A stretch of DNA of 8,301 bases from an uncultured Bacteriovorax sp. (GTDB lineage: Bacteria > Bdellovibrionota > Bacteriovoracia > Bacteriovoracales > Bacteriovoracaceae). Positions within the stretch are counted from its first letter, which is position 1. Each line of letters opens with the position of its first letter. The notes below the pieces were generated by a model. It was given only the letters and a program-made list of their open reading frames with translations, was not told the origin of the DNA and did not search any database. Of this stretch, positions 1 to 5,645 are shown one piece after another. Both the position numbers and the translations under genes were made by a program. The stretch is from assembly GCA_946482295.1 (NCBI GenBank), contig CAMLRB010000159.1, forward strand, positions 1 through 8,301. The letters run 5' to 3'.

Positions 1-20
1 CAATGAGTTCGATTCAGCGA
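1..20. repeat. Direct repeat, copy 1
   Basis: This 20-base sequence (CAATGAGTTCGATTCAGCGA) recurs at 80-100 with a single extra G before GCGA. The copies lie 79 bp apart and bracket a terminator hairpin. The left edge of the window cuts the flank, so it is unclear whether this copy also sits in a longer hairpin as copy 2 does. It may be a REP-like sequence linked to the adjacent RAYT-type transposase, or a small local duplication. Confidence 0.75.
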
Positions 21-45
21 AAAAATGCTCCAGTGGAGCATTTTT
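21..45. terminator. Bidirectional intrinsic terminator hairpin
   Basis: A perfect 11-bp stem (21-31 with 35-45) with a 3-base AGT loop has five A's on its left edge and five T's on its right edge. It can therefore form a hairpin followed by a U run when read from either strand. On the minus strand it lies 48 bp past the stop of the transposase gene and would end that transcript. On the plus strand it would end a transcript entering from left of the window. Confidence 0.7.
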
Positions 46-73
46 ACTTTTTCCAAATCCTAAAAAGTCTAAC

Positions 74-100
74 TCGCTTCAATGAGTTCGATTCAGGCGA
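74..100. repeat. Direct repeat copy 2 inside an imperfect hairpin
   Basis: Positions 80-100 repeat positions 1-20 with one inserted G. The surrounding bases make an imperfect palindrome: 74-83 (TCGCTTCAAT) pairs with 91-100 (ATTCAGGCGA) with one C/C mismatch and one G-T pair, leaving the 7-base loop GAGTTCG. The transposase stop codon (93-95, minus strand) lies inside the right arm. A short palindrome repeated beside a Y1 transposase is what REP sequences beside RAYT genes look like. The assignment is inference, because the GTAG-type mark of classical REPs is not seen. Confidence 0.5.
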
Positions 101-728
101 AACTTTTTACCAGATAACTTTCAGGCGGAGCTAAAACCTCTTTTAGCTTCGTCCTTAAGGTCCTCAACGTAAAGCTTCTCTCGATCGTGTCTTCGATCAT
201 TATTTCAAAGCCTGGATACAATTTGTCTAAGTTTCTACTCGCAACTAACGAATTAAATGTATTCACAAAACTCGATGCCTTGTGTTTCACACTATTGTTC
301 AAAATATAATTAATGACATTTTTAACTTCACTAGGTGTTTTTAAAATTCTCAAGTGATAGCGCGATTTATAAACCTGCCCGCTCGCATTTTTCAGTTTAT
401 TAATTCCTTTCGAGAAACAAATACCAAAAGATTGCATCCCTCTTCCCAGTGCTACATTATCTTCCGCTTCTACAAGCATGTGAATGTGATCATGTTCTAA
501 TGTATAATGAACAATTCCAAGCCCTACGACACGTGCTCGTTTAATCGCCTTATGAAGTAAAGAGAGCACTGCTTTCGACCTCAATCCTGCCTTATTCTTT
601 TCAATCTTGATCGTTAAATGAAGTGCACTCATTTTGGTGATGGCTTCGCGCTCAGTGTGCCTTACACCTTTATCATGTTTCGCTGGTCTACCCGCGCCTT
701 TTAAATTTAAAAAAGATTTTTGTTTCAT
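93..728 (-). CDS. Y1/HUH transposase-like protein (RAYT / IS200-like family)
   Basis: Predicted single-strand DNA nuclease of the Y1 transposase family, which cuts DNA through a tyrosine and holds a metal with an HUH pair. With the ATG at 728 the protein has 211 residues. The HUH motif is seen in EHDHIHMLVE (His81 and His83), the partner tyrosine is probably Tyr141 in NVINYILNN, and a GRPAKHDKG segment precedes the first strand (LHLTIKI). A TTG 24 bp further upstream is also in frame, but it would sit within about 10 bases of the predicted transcription start and lacks a ribosome site; the ATG at 728 has GAGAG upstream. There is only one such gene, with no accessory tnpB and no clear IS ends, so it fits a domesticated REP-associated transposase (RAYT) better than an active IS200. 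A repeat with hairpin potential overlaps its 3' end. The gene appears intact. Confidence 0.85.
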   Translation of the reverse strand: MKQKSFLNLKGAGRPAKHDKGVRHTEREAITKMSALHLTIKIEKNKAGLRSKAVLSLLHKAIKRARVVGLGIVHYTLEHDHIHMLVEAEDNVALGRGMQSFGICFSKGINKLKNASGQVYKSRYHLRILKTPSEVKNVINYILNNSVKHKASSFVNTFNSLVASRNLDKLYPGFEIMIEDTIERSFTLRTLRTKLKEVLAPPESYLVKSFA

Positions 729-745
729 TTCACTCTCAAAAGTTA

Positions 746-773
746 GTGACAATTTAATTTAGGCAGATATTAT
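746..773 (+). promoter_or_regulatory. Probable sigma-70 promoter for the acetyltransferase gene (leaderless)
   Basis: GTGACA (746-751; 5 of 6 to TTGACA) is followed after 16 bp by TATTAT (768-773; 5 of 6 to TATAAT). Transcription would start about 7 bases later, at or next to the ATG at 781. No Shine-Dalgarno sequence lies before that ATG, so a leaderless mRNA is the simplest reading. Its -10 overlaps the -10 of the opposing promoter. Confidence 0.4.
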
Positions 774-797
774 AGTCAACATGAAAATCGATGAAAA
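769..797 (-). promoter_or_regulatory. Probable sigma-70 promoter for the transposase gene
   Basis: On the minus strand, TTTTCA (792-797; 4 of 6 to TTGACA) is followed after exactly 17 bp by a perfect TATAAT (769-774). Transcription would start near 762, giving a leader of about 33 bases to the ATG at 728. The -35 lies within the first codons of the divergent acetyltransferase gene, and the -10 shares five of its six bases with the opposing promoter. Confidence 0.4.
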
Positions 798-1332
798 ATT
801 TAGCCCAACTATTAAAAGTTCTGCACGACCTGAGGCCATGAAATTTGAGTTAGCTGAAGAAATTCATGCAAAAGCGATAAACGGCATGATGCTGGAGAGG
901 AATCCCCATGAGCCTCAAGAAAACATAGCAAAAAAGACTGAACGAGAAATTGGATTCAATAAAAATGATCCCTACTATTGGCTTTATGTTGCAACTTTAA
1001 ACAACGAAGTGGTCGGCTTTTGTAGGTTTTTCCATTCCCTAGGAATGCCCGCGACCAAAAAGAGATTCCCCGCTCCCGAAGGTTGGTATGGCATGGGCAT
1101 TCTGGTTCACAAAGATTGGCGTAGACAGAATATCGCGCGATTCCTCACTGAAGAGCGGATAAAAAAATTAAGAGAATTAAAAGCTGACAACCTTTACTCC
1201 ATTGTCGATGCGAACAACAGCACGTCGAAAAAGATGCATGAAGAGTTTGGCTTCAAAAAAATCGAAGAGGCAAAAGGGTTCTTGCATTTGGAATTCAATG
1301 AAAAAGGATATCTCTACGAATTGAAATTCTAA
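781..1332 (+). CDS. GNAT-family N-acetyltransferase
   Basis: A 183-residue protein of the GNAT fold, which moves an acetyl group from acetyl-CoA to an amine; the substrate cannot be told. The core runs from about residue 66 (WLYVATLNNEVVGFCRF, strands 2-3), through strand 4 (WYGMGILVH, 102-110), to the acetyl-CoA loop at 114-119 (RRQNIA) and the following helix. Motif B is NNSTSKKMHEEFGF (145-158). The loop matches Q/R-x-x-G-x-G/A except that Asn117 replaces the glycine, a change seen in active family members. The start has no Shine-Dalgarno but lies just after a promoter-like sequence, so a leaderless mRNA is likely; Met20 (838) is an alternative with GAGG too close to it. The stop overlaps the uvrC stop by 4 bp, tail to tail, and no terminator separates the two genes. 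Confidence 0.85.
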   Translation: MKIDEKFSPTIKSSARPEAMKFELAEEIHAKAINGMMLERNPHEPQENIAKKTEREIGFNKNDPYYWLYVATLNNEVVGFCRFFHSLGMPATKKRFPAPEGWYGMGILVHKDWRRQNIARFLTEERIKKLRELKADNLYSIVDANNSTSKKMHEEFGFKKIEEAKGFLHLEFNEKGYLYELKF

Positions 1333-3089
1333 ACCACTGGTCCAGTAGGTTTCTTGCGTTTCGTTTTATCATTGAACACGCGTTTCTTCTCTTCTTTATG
1401 GTGAAGTTTTCGGGAGAAACGGTGAGCTTCATCACGCATTTGAACAATGATTTTATAGAGAGAGCGATTTTGATTGAGCATGTAGGGATTGCTTCGGCCT
1501 GGAATGATTAAACGCTCTTCCGATTTTTTAATGTCTTCGTTTTTAAATCCTTCTTTTGATCTCACGACTTTAGATTTTGCAATTCCAATGACCGGGATCG
1601 CGATATTAACCTCGCGAAGAACTTCTTTGAACATACTCACCTGTCCTTGGCCTCCATCGACAATGAAAACATCTGGGAGATTTCCATTGTCAGAACGTCT
1701 CGTGATAAGTTCTTTCATCATCGCAAAGTCGTTATTTCCTTCAGGACGTTCTTCCAGATGGTAATAGCGATAATTTTTCTTATCAGGTTTTCCGTCGTGA
1801 AAAACAATTTGTGATGCTGTCGGCGAAGTTCCTTGAAAAATGGCGACGTCAAAACATTCAAGAACAACAGGTCGTTCGCGCAGGCCGAGAAGATCTTTAA
1901 GTTTATTAAGACCAACGTAAACTGAATCTTCATGCAACATGCGCACTCGCTGTTGCTCAAAGGCGTGGTCGCGAGTGAGGTTGATGAATGAGTCGTATTT
2001 TTTCTGCGGTGGACGTACTCTAATATTTTTGAACAACGTTCCTAATGCTTCTTCCAGCATATCATTTGATTCTTGAGACATATGAGTGACGACCAACTCA
2101 GGTGGCGAATCATAGGTTTCAGAATAATACTGGAAAAGAAAGTTTAGTATTAAATCTTCCACACCTTCGATGATATCGAGATTAGAAAAGTTAAAATTCT
2201 TGTGACCAAGAAGAACACCATTTCTCATCATGTAGATGGAAAGATCAACTTCAATATCACCTTGGTAGTAAGCAACAATATCAAGATCGCGTTCATCTTT
2301 GTGTTCAGCATTTTCTTGTTTGAAGTTGTTGGCGAACTCAATGAGTTTCGTAAGGTTGTCACGAATAAGTGCTGCCTTTTCAAATTCTTCGTCTTCAGCG
2401 GCCTGAACCATTCTCTTTTCTAATTCCCGAATTGTTTTTACTCCGCTGCCTGAAAAAAGATCTCGCGCATAACTTAGATCAATTTCATAATTTTCCGCAG
2501 AAATTTTTTGCACACAAGGAGCACTACACTGCTTCATTTGATAGAGAAGACAAGGCTCTTTACGTTTTTTAAAATCGGAAAGCTTACAATCTCGGAGAGA
2601 AAAACTTTGAGTGAGGATGCGAATGATGTCCCAAATATTTGAGCCTGTCACAAAGGGGCCAAAAACTTCAACGCCCTTCCCTCTTTTCACACGACGAATG
2701 AATTCTAAACGTGGAAATGGTTCATTGTTGTTGATGACAACATAGGGGTAAGACTTATCGTCTTTAAGACGAATATTGTACTTAGGCGTGTGTTTTTTAA
2801 TGAGGGTATTTTCAAGAACGAAGCTTTCAGCATCTGACGTCGTCATGATGAAATCAAAATCAACGATGTGACTGACGAGAATGTCCGTCTTAGGACTTTT
2901 TACTGAACCGTTGAAGTAAGATTGCACTCGAGAACGTAAGTTCTTTGCCTTACCTACATAGATGATTTGATCATCTTTGTTTTTCATCAAATAACAGCCC
3001 GGTTTAGTCGGAAGAAGCTTGGCCTTTTCATCCAATTTCACTGTCGTCAATGTGGGTTTAGGCTTATTGTCCTTTACTGAATCATCCAC
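1329..3089 (-). CDS. uvrC: UvrABC excinuclease subunit C (UvrC), lacking the C-terminal HhH domain
   Basis: The nuclease of nucleotide excision repair: with UvrB bound at a lesion it cuts on the 3' and then the 5' side. In its 586 residues are seen a GIY-YIG domain (about 27-105; GCY at 31-33 and YVGKAKNLRSR at 44-54), the four conserved cysteines 168, 180, 188 and 192 linked in this family to a 4Fe-4S cluster, a UVR helix pair for UvrB binding (about 217-252), and the RNase H-like nuclease (about 400-560) with catalytic Asp414 (ECFDVA), Asp478 (IVDGG) and His556 (DEAHRF). After the histidine only 30 residues remain, a basic tail rich in K, R and E, where the family normally has tandem helix-hairpin-helix motifs. 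No lost HhH sequence is seen downstream, since the acetyltransferase gene begins there. The start is a GTG with only a weak AAGAG 8 bases upstream. The gene is divergent, at 52 bp, from a zinc-ribbon/Tudor-like protein. Confidence 0.97.
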   Translation of the reverse strand: MDDSVKDNKPKPTLTTVKLDEKAKLLPTKPGCYLMKNKDDQIIYVGKAKNLRSRVQSYFNGSVKSPKTDILVSHIVDFDFIMTTSDAESFVLENTLIKKHTPKYNIRLKDDKSYPYVVINNNEPFPRLEFIRRVKRGKGVEVFGPFVTGSNIWDIIRILTQSFSLRDCKLSDFKKRKEPCLLYQMKQCSAPCVQKISAENYEIDLSYARDLFSGSGVKTIRELEKRMVQAAEDEEFEKAALIRDNLTKLIEFANNFKQENAEHKDERDLDIVAYYQGDIEVDLSIYMMRNGVLLGHKNFNFSNLDIIEGVEDLILNFLFQYYSETYDSPPELVVTHMSQESNDMLEEALGTLFKNIRVRPPQKKYDSFINLTRDHAFEQQRVRMLHEDSVYVGLNKLKDLLGLRERPVVLECFDVAIFQGTSPTASQIVFHDGKPDKKNYRYYHLEERPEGNNDFAMMKELITRRSDNGNLPDVFIVDGGQGQVSMFKEVLREVNIAIPVIGIAKSKVVRSKEGFKNEDIKKSEERLIIPGRSNPYMLNQNRSLYKIIVQMRDEAHRFSRKLHHKEEKKRVFNDKTKRKKPTGPVV

Positions 3090-3141
3090 TTAATGTACTC
3101 TTGTTAGAATTCTCTCAATACCCAGTTCACAAAGGTTCGTT

Positions 3142-3570
3142 ATGTCAGCTATCGGCGTCGGAAAAGAAATTCTCTCTAATTGTTCAAAATGCAAACTCAT
3201 CCTAGCACACATCATTGTCACAATGAAATCTGCAGATACTCCGGATAAAGTTCAGTGTAAAACTTGTAAAACAACTCAATCTTTCAAAGACCCGAGTGCA
3301 AAGAAAAAGAAAACAAGCATCGAAAGAGTTGTGAAGTCAGCTAAAGCTGCTCGCGGTGTAAAAACTGAATCTGTAGGTGAGCTATGGAACAAAGCTCTTA
3401 CGAAAGCTAATCAAGCTTCAAAAGATTATTCTATAAAGGGTTCTTTCCAGACTGGGGATCTCATTAATCACCCGACTTTCGGTCAAGGTGTGGTTGAAAA
3501 ACTCATCGATGACAACAAGATCGAAGTTCTCTTCCAAGATGACTTCAGAACGCTAATGCACAAAAAATAG
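3142..3570 (+). CDS. Zinc-ribbon protein with UvrD/PcrA-tail-like (Tudor/SH3-type) C-terminal domain
   Basis: A 142-residue cytoplasmic protein in three parts. Residues 14-42 hold two CxxC pairs (Cys14/17 and Cys39/42) typical of a small zinc ribbon. Residues 53-75 are a basic linker rich in K, R and A. Residues 100-140 (SFQTGDLINHPTFGQGVVEK and the following KIEVLFQDDFRTLMH) match the pattern GDxxxHxxFGxGxV...VxF...KxLxH. That pattern occurs in the C-terminal Tudor-like domain of UvrD/PcrA helicases and in small delta-proteobacterial zinc-finger proteins. In UvrD/PcrA this tail contacts RNA polymerase and UvrB. The AAAGG at 3131-3135, 6 bases before the ATG, is a good ribosome site. The gene is divergent from uvrC and ends before a strong terminator, so it is monocistronic. 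A role in repair or transcription is inference; the domain reading is from pattern memory. Confidence 0.8.
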   Translation: MSAIGVGKEILSNCSKCKLILAHIIVTMKSADTPDKVQCKTCKTTQSFKDPSAKKKKTSIERVVKSAKAARGVKTESVGELWNKALTKANQASKDYSIKGSFQTGDLINHPTFGQGVVEKLIDDNKIEVLFQDDFRTLMHKK

Positions 3571-3592
3571 TAGATTTAATAGACACAGAAAT

Positions 3593-3624
3593 AAAAAAGG
3601 GAGCCGTAAAGCTCCCTTTTTTTT
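3593..3624. terminator. Bidirectional intrinsic terminator
   Basis: A strong hairpin with arms AAAAAAGGGAGC (3593-3604) and GCTCCCTTTTTT (3611-3622) around a CGTAAA loop. Eight T's follow the GC core on the plus strand and six on the minus strand. It lies 22 bp after the zinc-ribbon gene stop and 21 bp after the minus-strand glycine-rich gene stop, so it can end both convergent transcripts. Confidence 0.93.
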
Positions 3625-3645
3625 ATCATCATTTGATTCTTAAAA

Positions 3646-5448
3646 TTAAAATCCAAATCCAGCTGAAACACCACCAGTAATCCCGAAGTGTCCACTCATG
3701 TTACCCATTCCGTAAGCAGCTCCCCCATACATTCCAGCTCCACCTGCTCTGTAAAGATCTTGGTAAGCATTAGCATAGTTTTGCTGAAGCGCTTGGTATC
3801 CCATTTGGTTGGCCATTTGGTTTCCTTGCTGACGTTGATAAAGGGCCATGTTCTGACCATACATTCCCATTTGCGCTTGCATTTGAGCTTGATATTGATC
3901 GTAGTAACCGCCGTTCATATTTCCTTGCCCGTAAGGTCCAGAGCCATTCCAGCCGCCTGTTCCTCCCCAGTATCCACCATTGTATGGACCAGTTCCTACA
4001 CCGACACCGATTGATCCGTTGGCCATTCCTGGGCCATAGACACCGCCACCACCTGGCCATCCAGCTCCGCCGCCACCTGGCCATCCAGCTCCGCCGCCGC
4101 CTGGCCATCCAGCTCCGCCGCCACCTGGCCATCCAGCTCCGCCGCCACCTGGCCATCCAGCTCCGCCACCACCTGGCCACCCAGCTCCGCCGCCGATATT
4201 TACACCAATTTGCCCGCCAGCACCTGGCCATCCGCCACCAGCACCCGGCCATCCGCCACCGATTTGTCCACCGGCACAGAATGCATTTGGTCCGCAACTA
4301 TAAGGTCCGCCTCCACCTGGGAAACCGATTCCTACGTTACCTGGATAAATTCCTACTCCAATTTGTCCACCGGCACCTGGCCATCCGCCACCAGCACCTG
4401 GCCATCCGCCACCGGCACCTGGCCATCCGCCACCAGCACCTGGCCATCCACCGCCAGCGCCTGGCCATCCAGCTCCACCACCGATGTTAATTCCAATTTG
4501 TCCGCCGAGACCTGGGTATCCAGCTCCGCCACCTGGCCAACCAATTTGTCCACCAGCACCTGGCCATCCGCCACCAGCACCTGGCCATCCGCCACCAGCG
4601 CCTGGCCATCCGCCTCCAGCGCCTGGATAACCTGGATATCCAGGGTAACCTGGGTATCCGGCGCCACCGCCAATGCTTCCACCAATATTTATTCCAAAAC
4701 CAGCTCCAGGCATTCCACCGAGGCCGTAACCTAACATTCCTGCGAGGCCTGTTCCGAGTCCGTATCCAAGACCTGAACCAAATGATCCACCTGGACCGCC
4801 AAGGCCGATGTTAACGCCAGCTCCGTATGGAGAGCCGCCGTAGTAAGGTCCCATCATTCCACCAAGAAATCCTGAAGAATATCCTCCCTCTTGAAATGGA
4901 TTACCGTAACCGCCATAGCCGTTTCCATAAAGTCCGCCGTATCCAGCGTAGTTCCCCATTCCGTTTCCGTTACACGAAGATATGAAACCTTGTGCTGATT
5001 CATCCGAGATAGGATTTGCTCCTCTTTCAATATTGTAATTTAAATAAGAGTTAAATCTGTTTGTACATTGAGTGTGTCCTTGAGCGTAGGCATTTGCCCA
5101 AGCTTCTTGACCTCTTTGATATGAGCGTGCATTCAGATAAGTTATCCCTACTGCAGCTAGTGGCTGAGCGACTACTCCTGCTAATTCCACCCATGGATTT
5201 GTTTTTTCTTTTTGTTGAAATAAACATTCCACACAATCAACACCAGCTGCACTTGCAGTGATCGCAAGATTGATTCGACGACAAGTAAGATAATCTTCTT
5301 GCATCGCTGGGTGTTTCATTTCCGAACAGTCAGATTCACTGGCCGCCATAACAGGGGTTGAAAGCTGAGCAAGCATCGTCAAAGACAACATGCTTATCAG
5401 AACTTTCCCTCTGAAACTGTGGAATTGGTTAGTGCATAATCGCTTCAT
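3646..5448 (-). CDS. Exported glycine-rich WPG-repeat protein
   Basis: A 600-residue protein of unknown function. Residues 1-35 are a Sec signal peptide (basic start, hydrophobic VLISMLSLTMLAQL, cut likely after VMA35). Residues 36-160 form a non-repetitive domain with six cysteines (41, 56, 72, 75, 128, 159) and a hydrophobic stretch around PWVELAGVVAQPLAAVGITY. From about 160 the chain is dominated by glycine. Between about 263 and 466 it carries four YPG units and seventeen WPG units, broken by five GGQIG motifs and by a CGPNAFC pair (Cys385, Cys391). A Q/M/Y/N-rich, helix-like part (about 512-567) and a short Gly tail ending in Phe follow. Eight cysteines in the mature chain suggest disulfides in the periplasm or outside. 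The ATG at 5448 is chosen over an in-frame TTG at 5511: GGAGA lies 7 bases before it, the signal peptide begins there, and the TTG overlaps a promoter. A surface, matrix or adhesive role is guesswork. Confidence 0.85.
   Translation of the reverse strand: MKRLCTNQFHSFRGKVLISMLSLTMLAQLSTPVMAASESDCSEMKHPAMQEDYLTCRRINLAITASAAGVDCVECLFQQKEKTNPWVELAGVVAQPLAAVGITYLNARSYQRGQEAWANAYAQGHTQCTNRFNSYLNYNIERGANPISDESAQGFISSCNGNGMGNYAGYGGLYGNGYGGYGNPFQEGGYSSGFLGGMMGPYYGGSPYGAGVNIGLGGPGGSFGSGLGYGLGTGLAGMLGYGLGGMPGAGFGINIGGSIGGGAGYPGYPGYPGYPGAGGGWPGAGGGWPGAGGGWPGAGGQIGWPGGGAGYPGLGGQIGINIGGGAGWPGAGGGWPGAGGGWPGAGGGWPGAGGGWPGAGGQIGVGIYPGNVGIGFPGGGGPYSCGPNAFCAGGQIGGGWPGAGGGWPGAGGQIGVNIGGGAGWPGGGGAGWPGGGGAGWPGGGGAGWPGGGGAGWPGGGGAGWPGGGGVYGPGMANGSIGVGVGTGPYNGGYWGGTGGWNGSGPYGQGNMNGGYYDQYQAQMQAQMGMYGQNMALYQRQQGNQMANQMGYQALQQNYANAYQDLYRAGGAGMYGGAAYGMGNMSGHFGITGGVSAGFGF
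4051..4194 (-). repeat. 24-bp tandem repeat array, 6 units (GAGWPGGG)
   Basis: Six head-to-tail 24-bp units lie inside the glycine-rich gene, each coding eight residues (GGAGWPGG in register). They differ by only single-base changes (units 3, 5 and 6), so the array is nearly identical at DNA level. This points to recent expansion by slippage or unequal recombination. The array is GC-rich against its AT-rich surroundings. Confidence 0.95.
4220..4261 (-). repeat. 21-bp tandem repeat, 2 units (GGGWPGA)
   Basis: Two 21-bp units, each coding seven residues (GGGWPGA), differ by two bases. They belong to the same unit family as the arrays at 4373-4477 and 4556-4618, and are separated from them by a non-repetitive part holding the two central cysteines. 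Confidence 0.9.
4373..4477 (-). repeat. 21-bp tandem repeat array, 5 units (GGGWPGA)
   Basis: Five 21-bp units code for GGGWPGA. Units 1-3 are almost identical, the fourth has one silent change, and the last diverges into GGAGWPGA, making a bridge to the 24-bp type. The array ends at a GGQIG motif on its C-terminal side and at INIGG on its N-terminal side. Confidence 0.93.
4556..4618 (-). repeat. 21-bp tandem repeat array, 3 units (GGGWPGA)
   Basis: Three 21-bp units of the same family as 4373-4477, with silent changes only. It directly follows, in protein order, the YPG array at 4622-4657. Confidence 0.92.
4622..4657 (-). repeat. 9-bp repeat, 4 units (GYP)
   Basis: Four 9-bp units code for a run of GYPGYPGYPGYPG. 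Unlike the WPG arrays the units differ at several third-codon bases, so this part is older or under selection at protein level. It marks the N-terminal edge of the dense aromatic-PG repeat region. Confidence 0.85.
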
Positions 5449-5455
5449 AAACGCG

Positions 5456-5460
5456 TCTCC
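5456..5460 (-). promoter_or_regulatory. Ribosome binding site that fixes the glycine-rich protein start
   Basis: GGAGA on the minus strand lies 7 bases before the ATG at 5448. The in-frame TTG at 5511 has no such site. This decides the start in favour of 5448, which also places the signal peptide at the N-terminus. Confidence 0.85.
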
Positions 5461-5501
5461 AAAAAGGAATTTTCGAGCTTTAGGGTCTAACTCAATACCT
5501 A

Positions 5502-5529
5502 TTTTCGGCAATTACCTGAGAAAAGTTTA
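5502..5529 (-). promoter_or_regulatory. Candidate sigma-28 (FliA) promoter of the glycine-rich protein gene
   Basis: On the minus strand, TAAACTTT (5522-5529) matches the sigma-28 -35 consensus TAAAGTTT at 7 of 8 bases. GCCGAAAA (5502-5509) matches the -10 GCCGATAA at 7 of 8. The spacer is 12 bp, one more than the enteric optimum of 11 but within the range accepted by SigD-type factors. Transcription would start near 5495, giving a leader of about 46 bases to the ATG at 5448. No convincing sigma-70 promoter is seen in the same interval. Confidence 0.55.
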
Positions 5530-5645
5530 GTGAGATCTTTCTGCCTAGCTGGTTTTCACTTTAAAAAGTCATACGTTGGTTCTAAGCTTTTGGAATCTCT
5601 ATCAAGTATTTACCTGACTATTATCATCCAGTTTACGGAGACCTT

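Noticed and set aside
46..68. Inverted repeat ACTTTTT / AAAAAGT with a 9-base loop
   Set aside because: It is AT-only except for one pair, weak, and likely a by-product of the A/T runs around the terminator.
80..100. GTTCGATTC resembles a tRNA T-loop, suggesting a tRNA 3' end or attachment site
   Set aside because: The flanking bases cannot form the five-pair T stem and there is no acceptor stem or CCA. The match is only to the loop consensus.
729..752. TTG start at 752 for the transposase
   Set aside because: It would leave a leader of about 10 bases from the predicted transcript start and has no ribosome site; the ATG at 728 has GAGAG upstream.
1489..2572. Open frames on the plus strand, and one in another minus frame, within uvrC
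   Set aside because: uvrC is conserved and unambiguous across this whole stretch, and the other frames show no domain or start signals.
4051..4618. Regularly repeated 21-24 bp units as a possible CRISPR array
   Set aside because: The units are directly head to tail with no unique spacers, are multiples of three and lie in frame within a coding sequence.
3770..4734. Several long open frames on both strands within the repeat region (for example Arg/Trp-rich or Ser/Thr-Trp-Pro-rich translations)
   Set aside because: The GC-rich 21- and 24-bp units contain no stops in several frames, so long open frames arise by chance. None has a signal peptide, ribosome site or real domain, while the minus-strand glycine-rich frame has all of these except a recognised family.
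5449..5511. N-terminal extension of the glycine-rich protein from a TTG at 5511
   Set aside because: The TTG overlaps the candidate -10 element, has no ribosome site, and would bury the signal peptide behind 21 extra residues.
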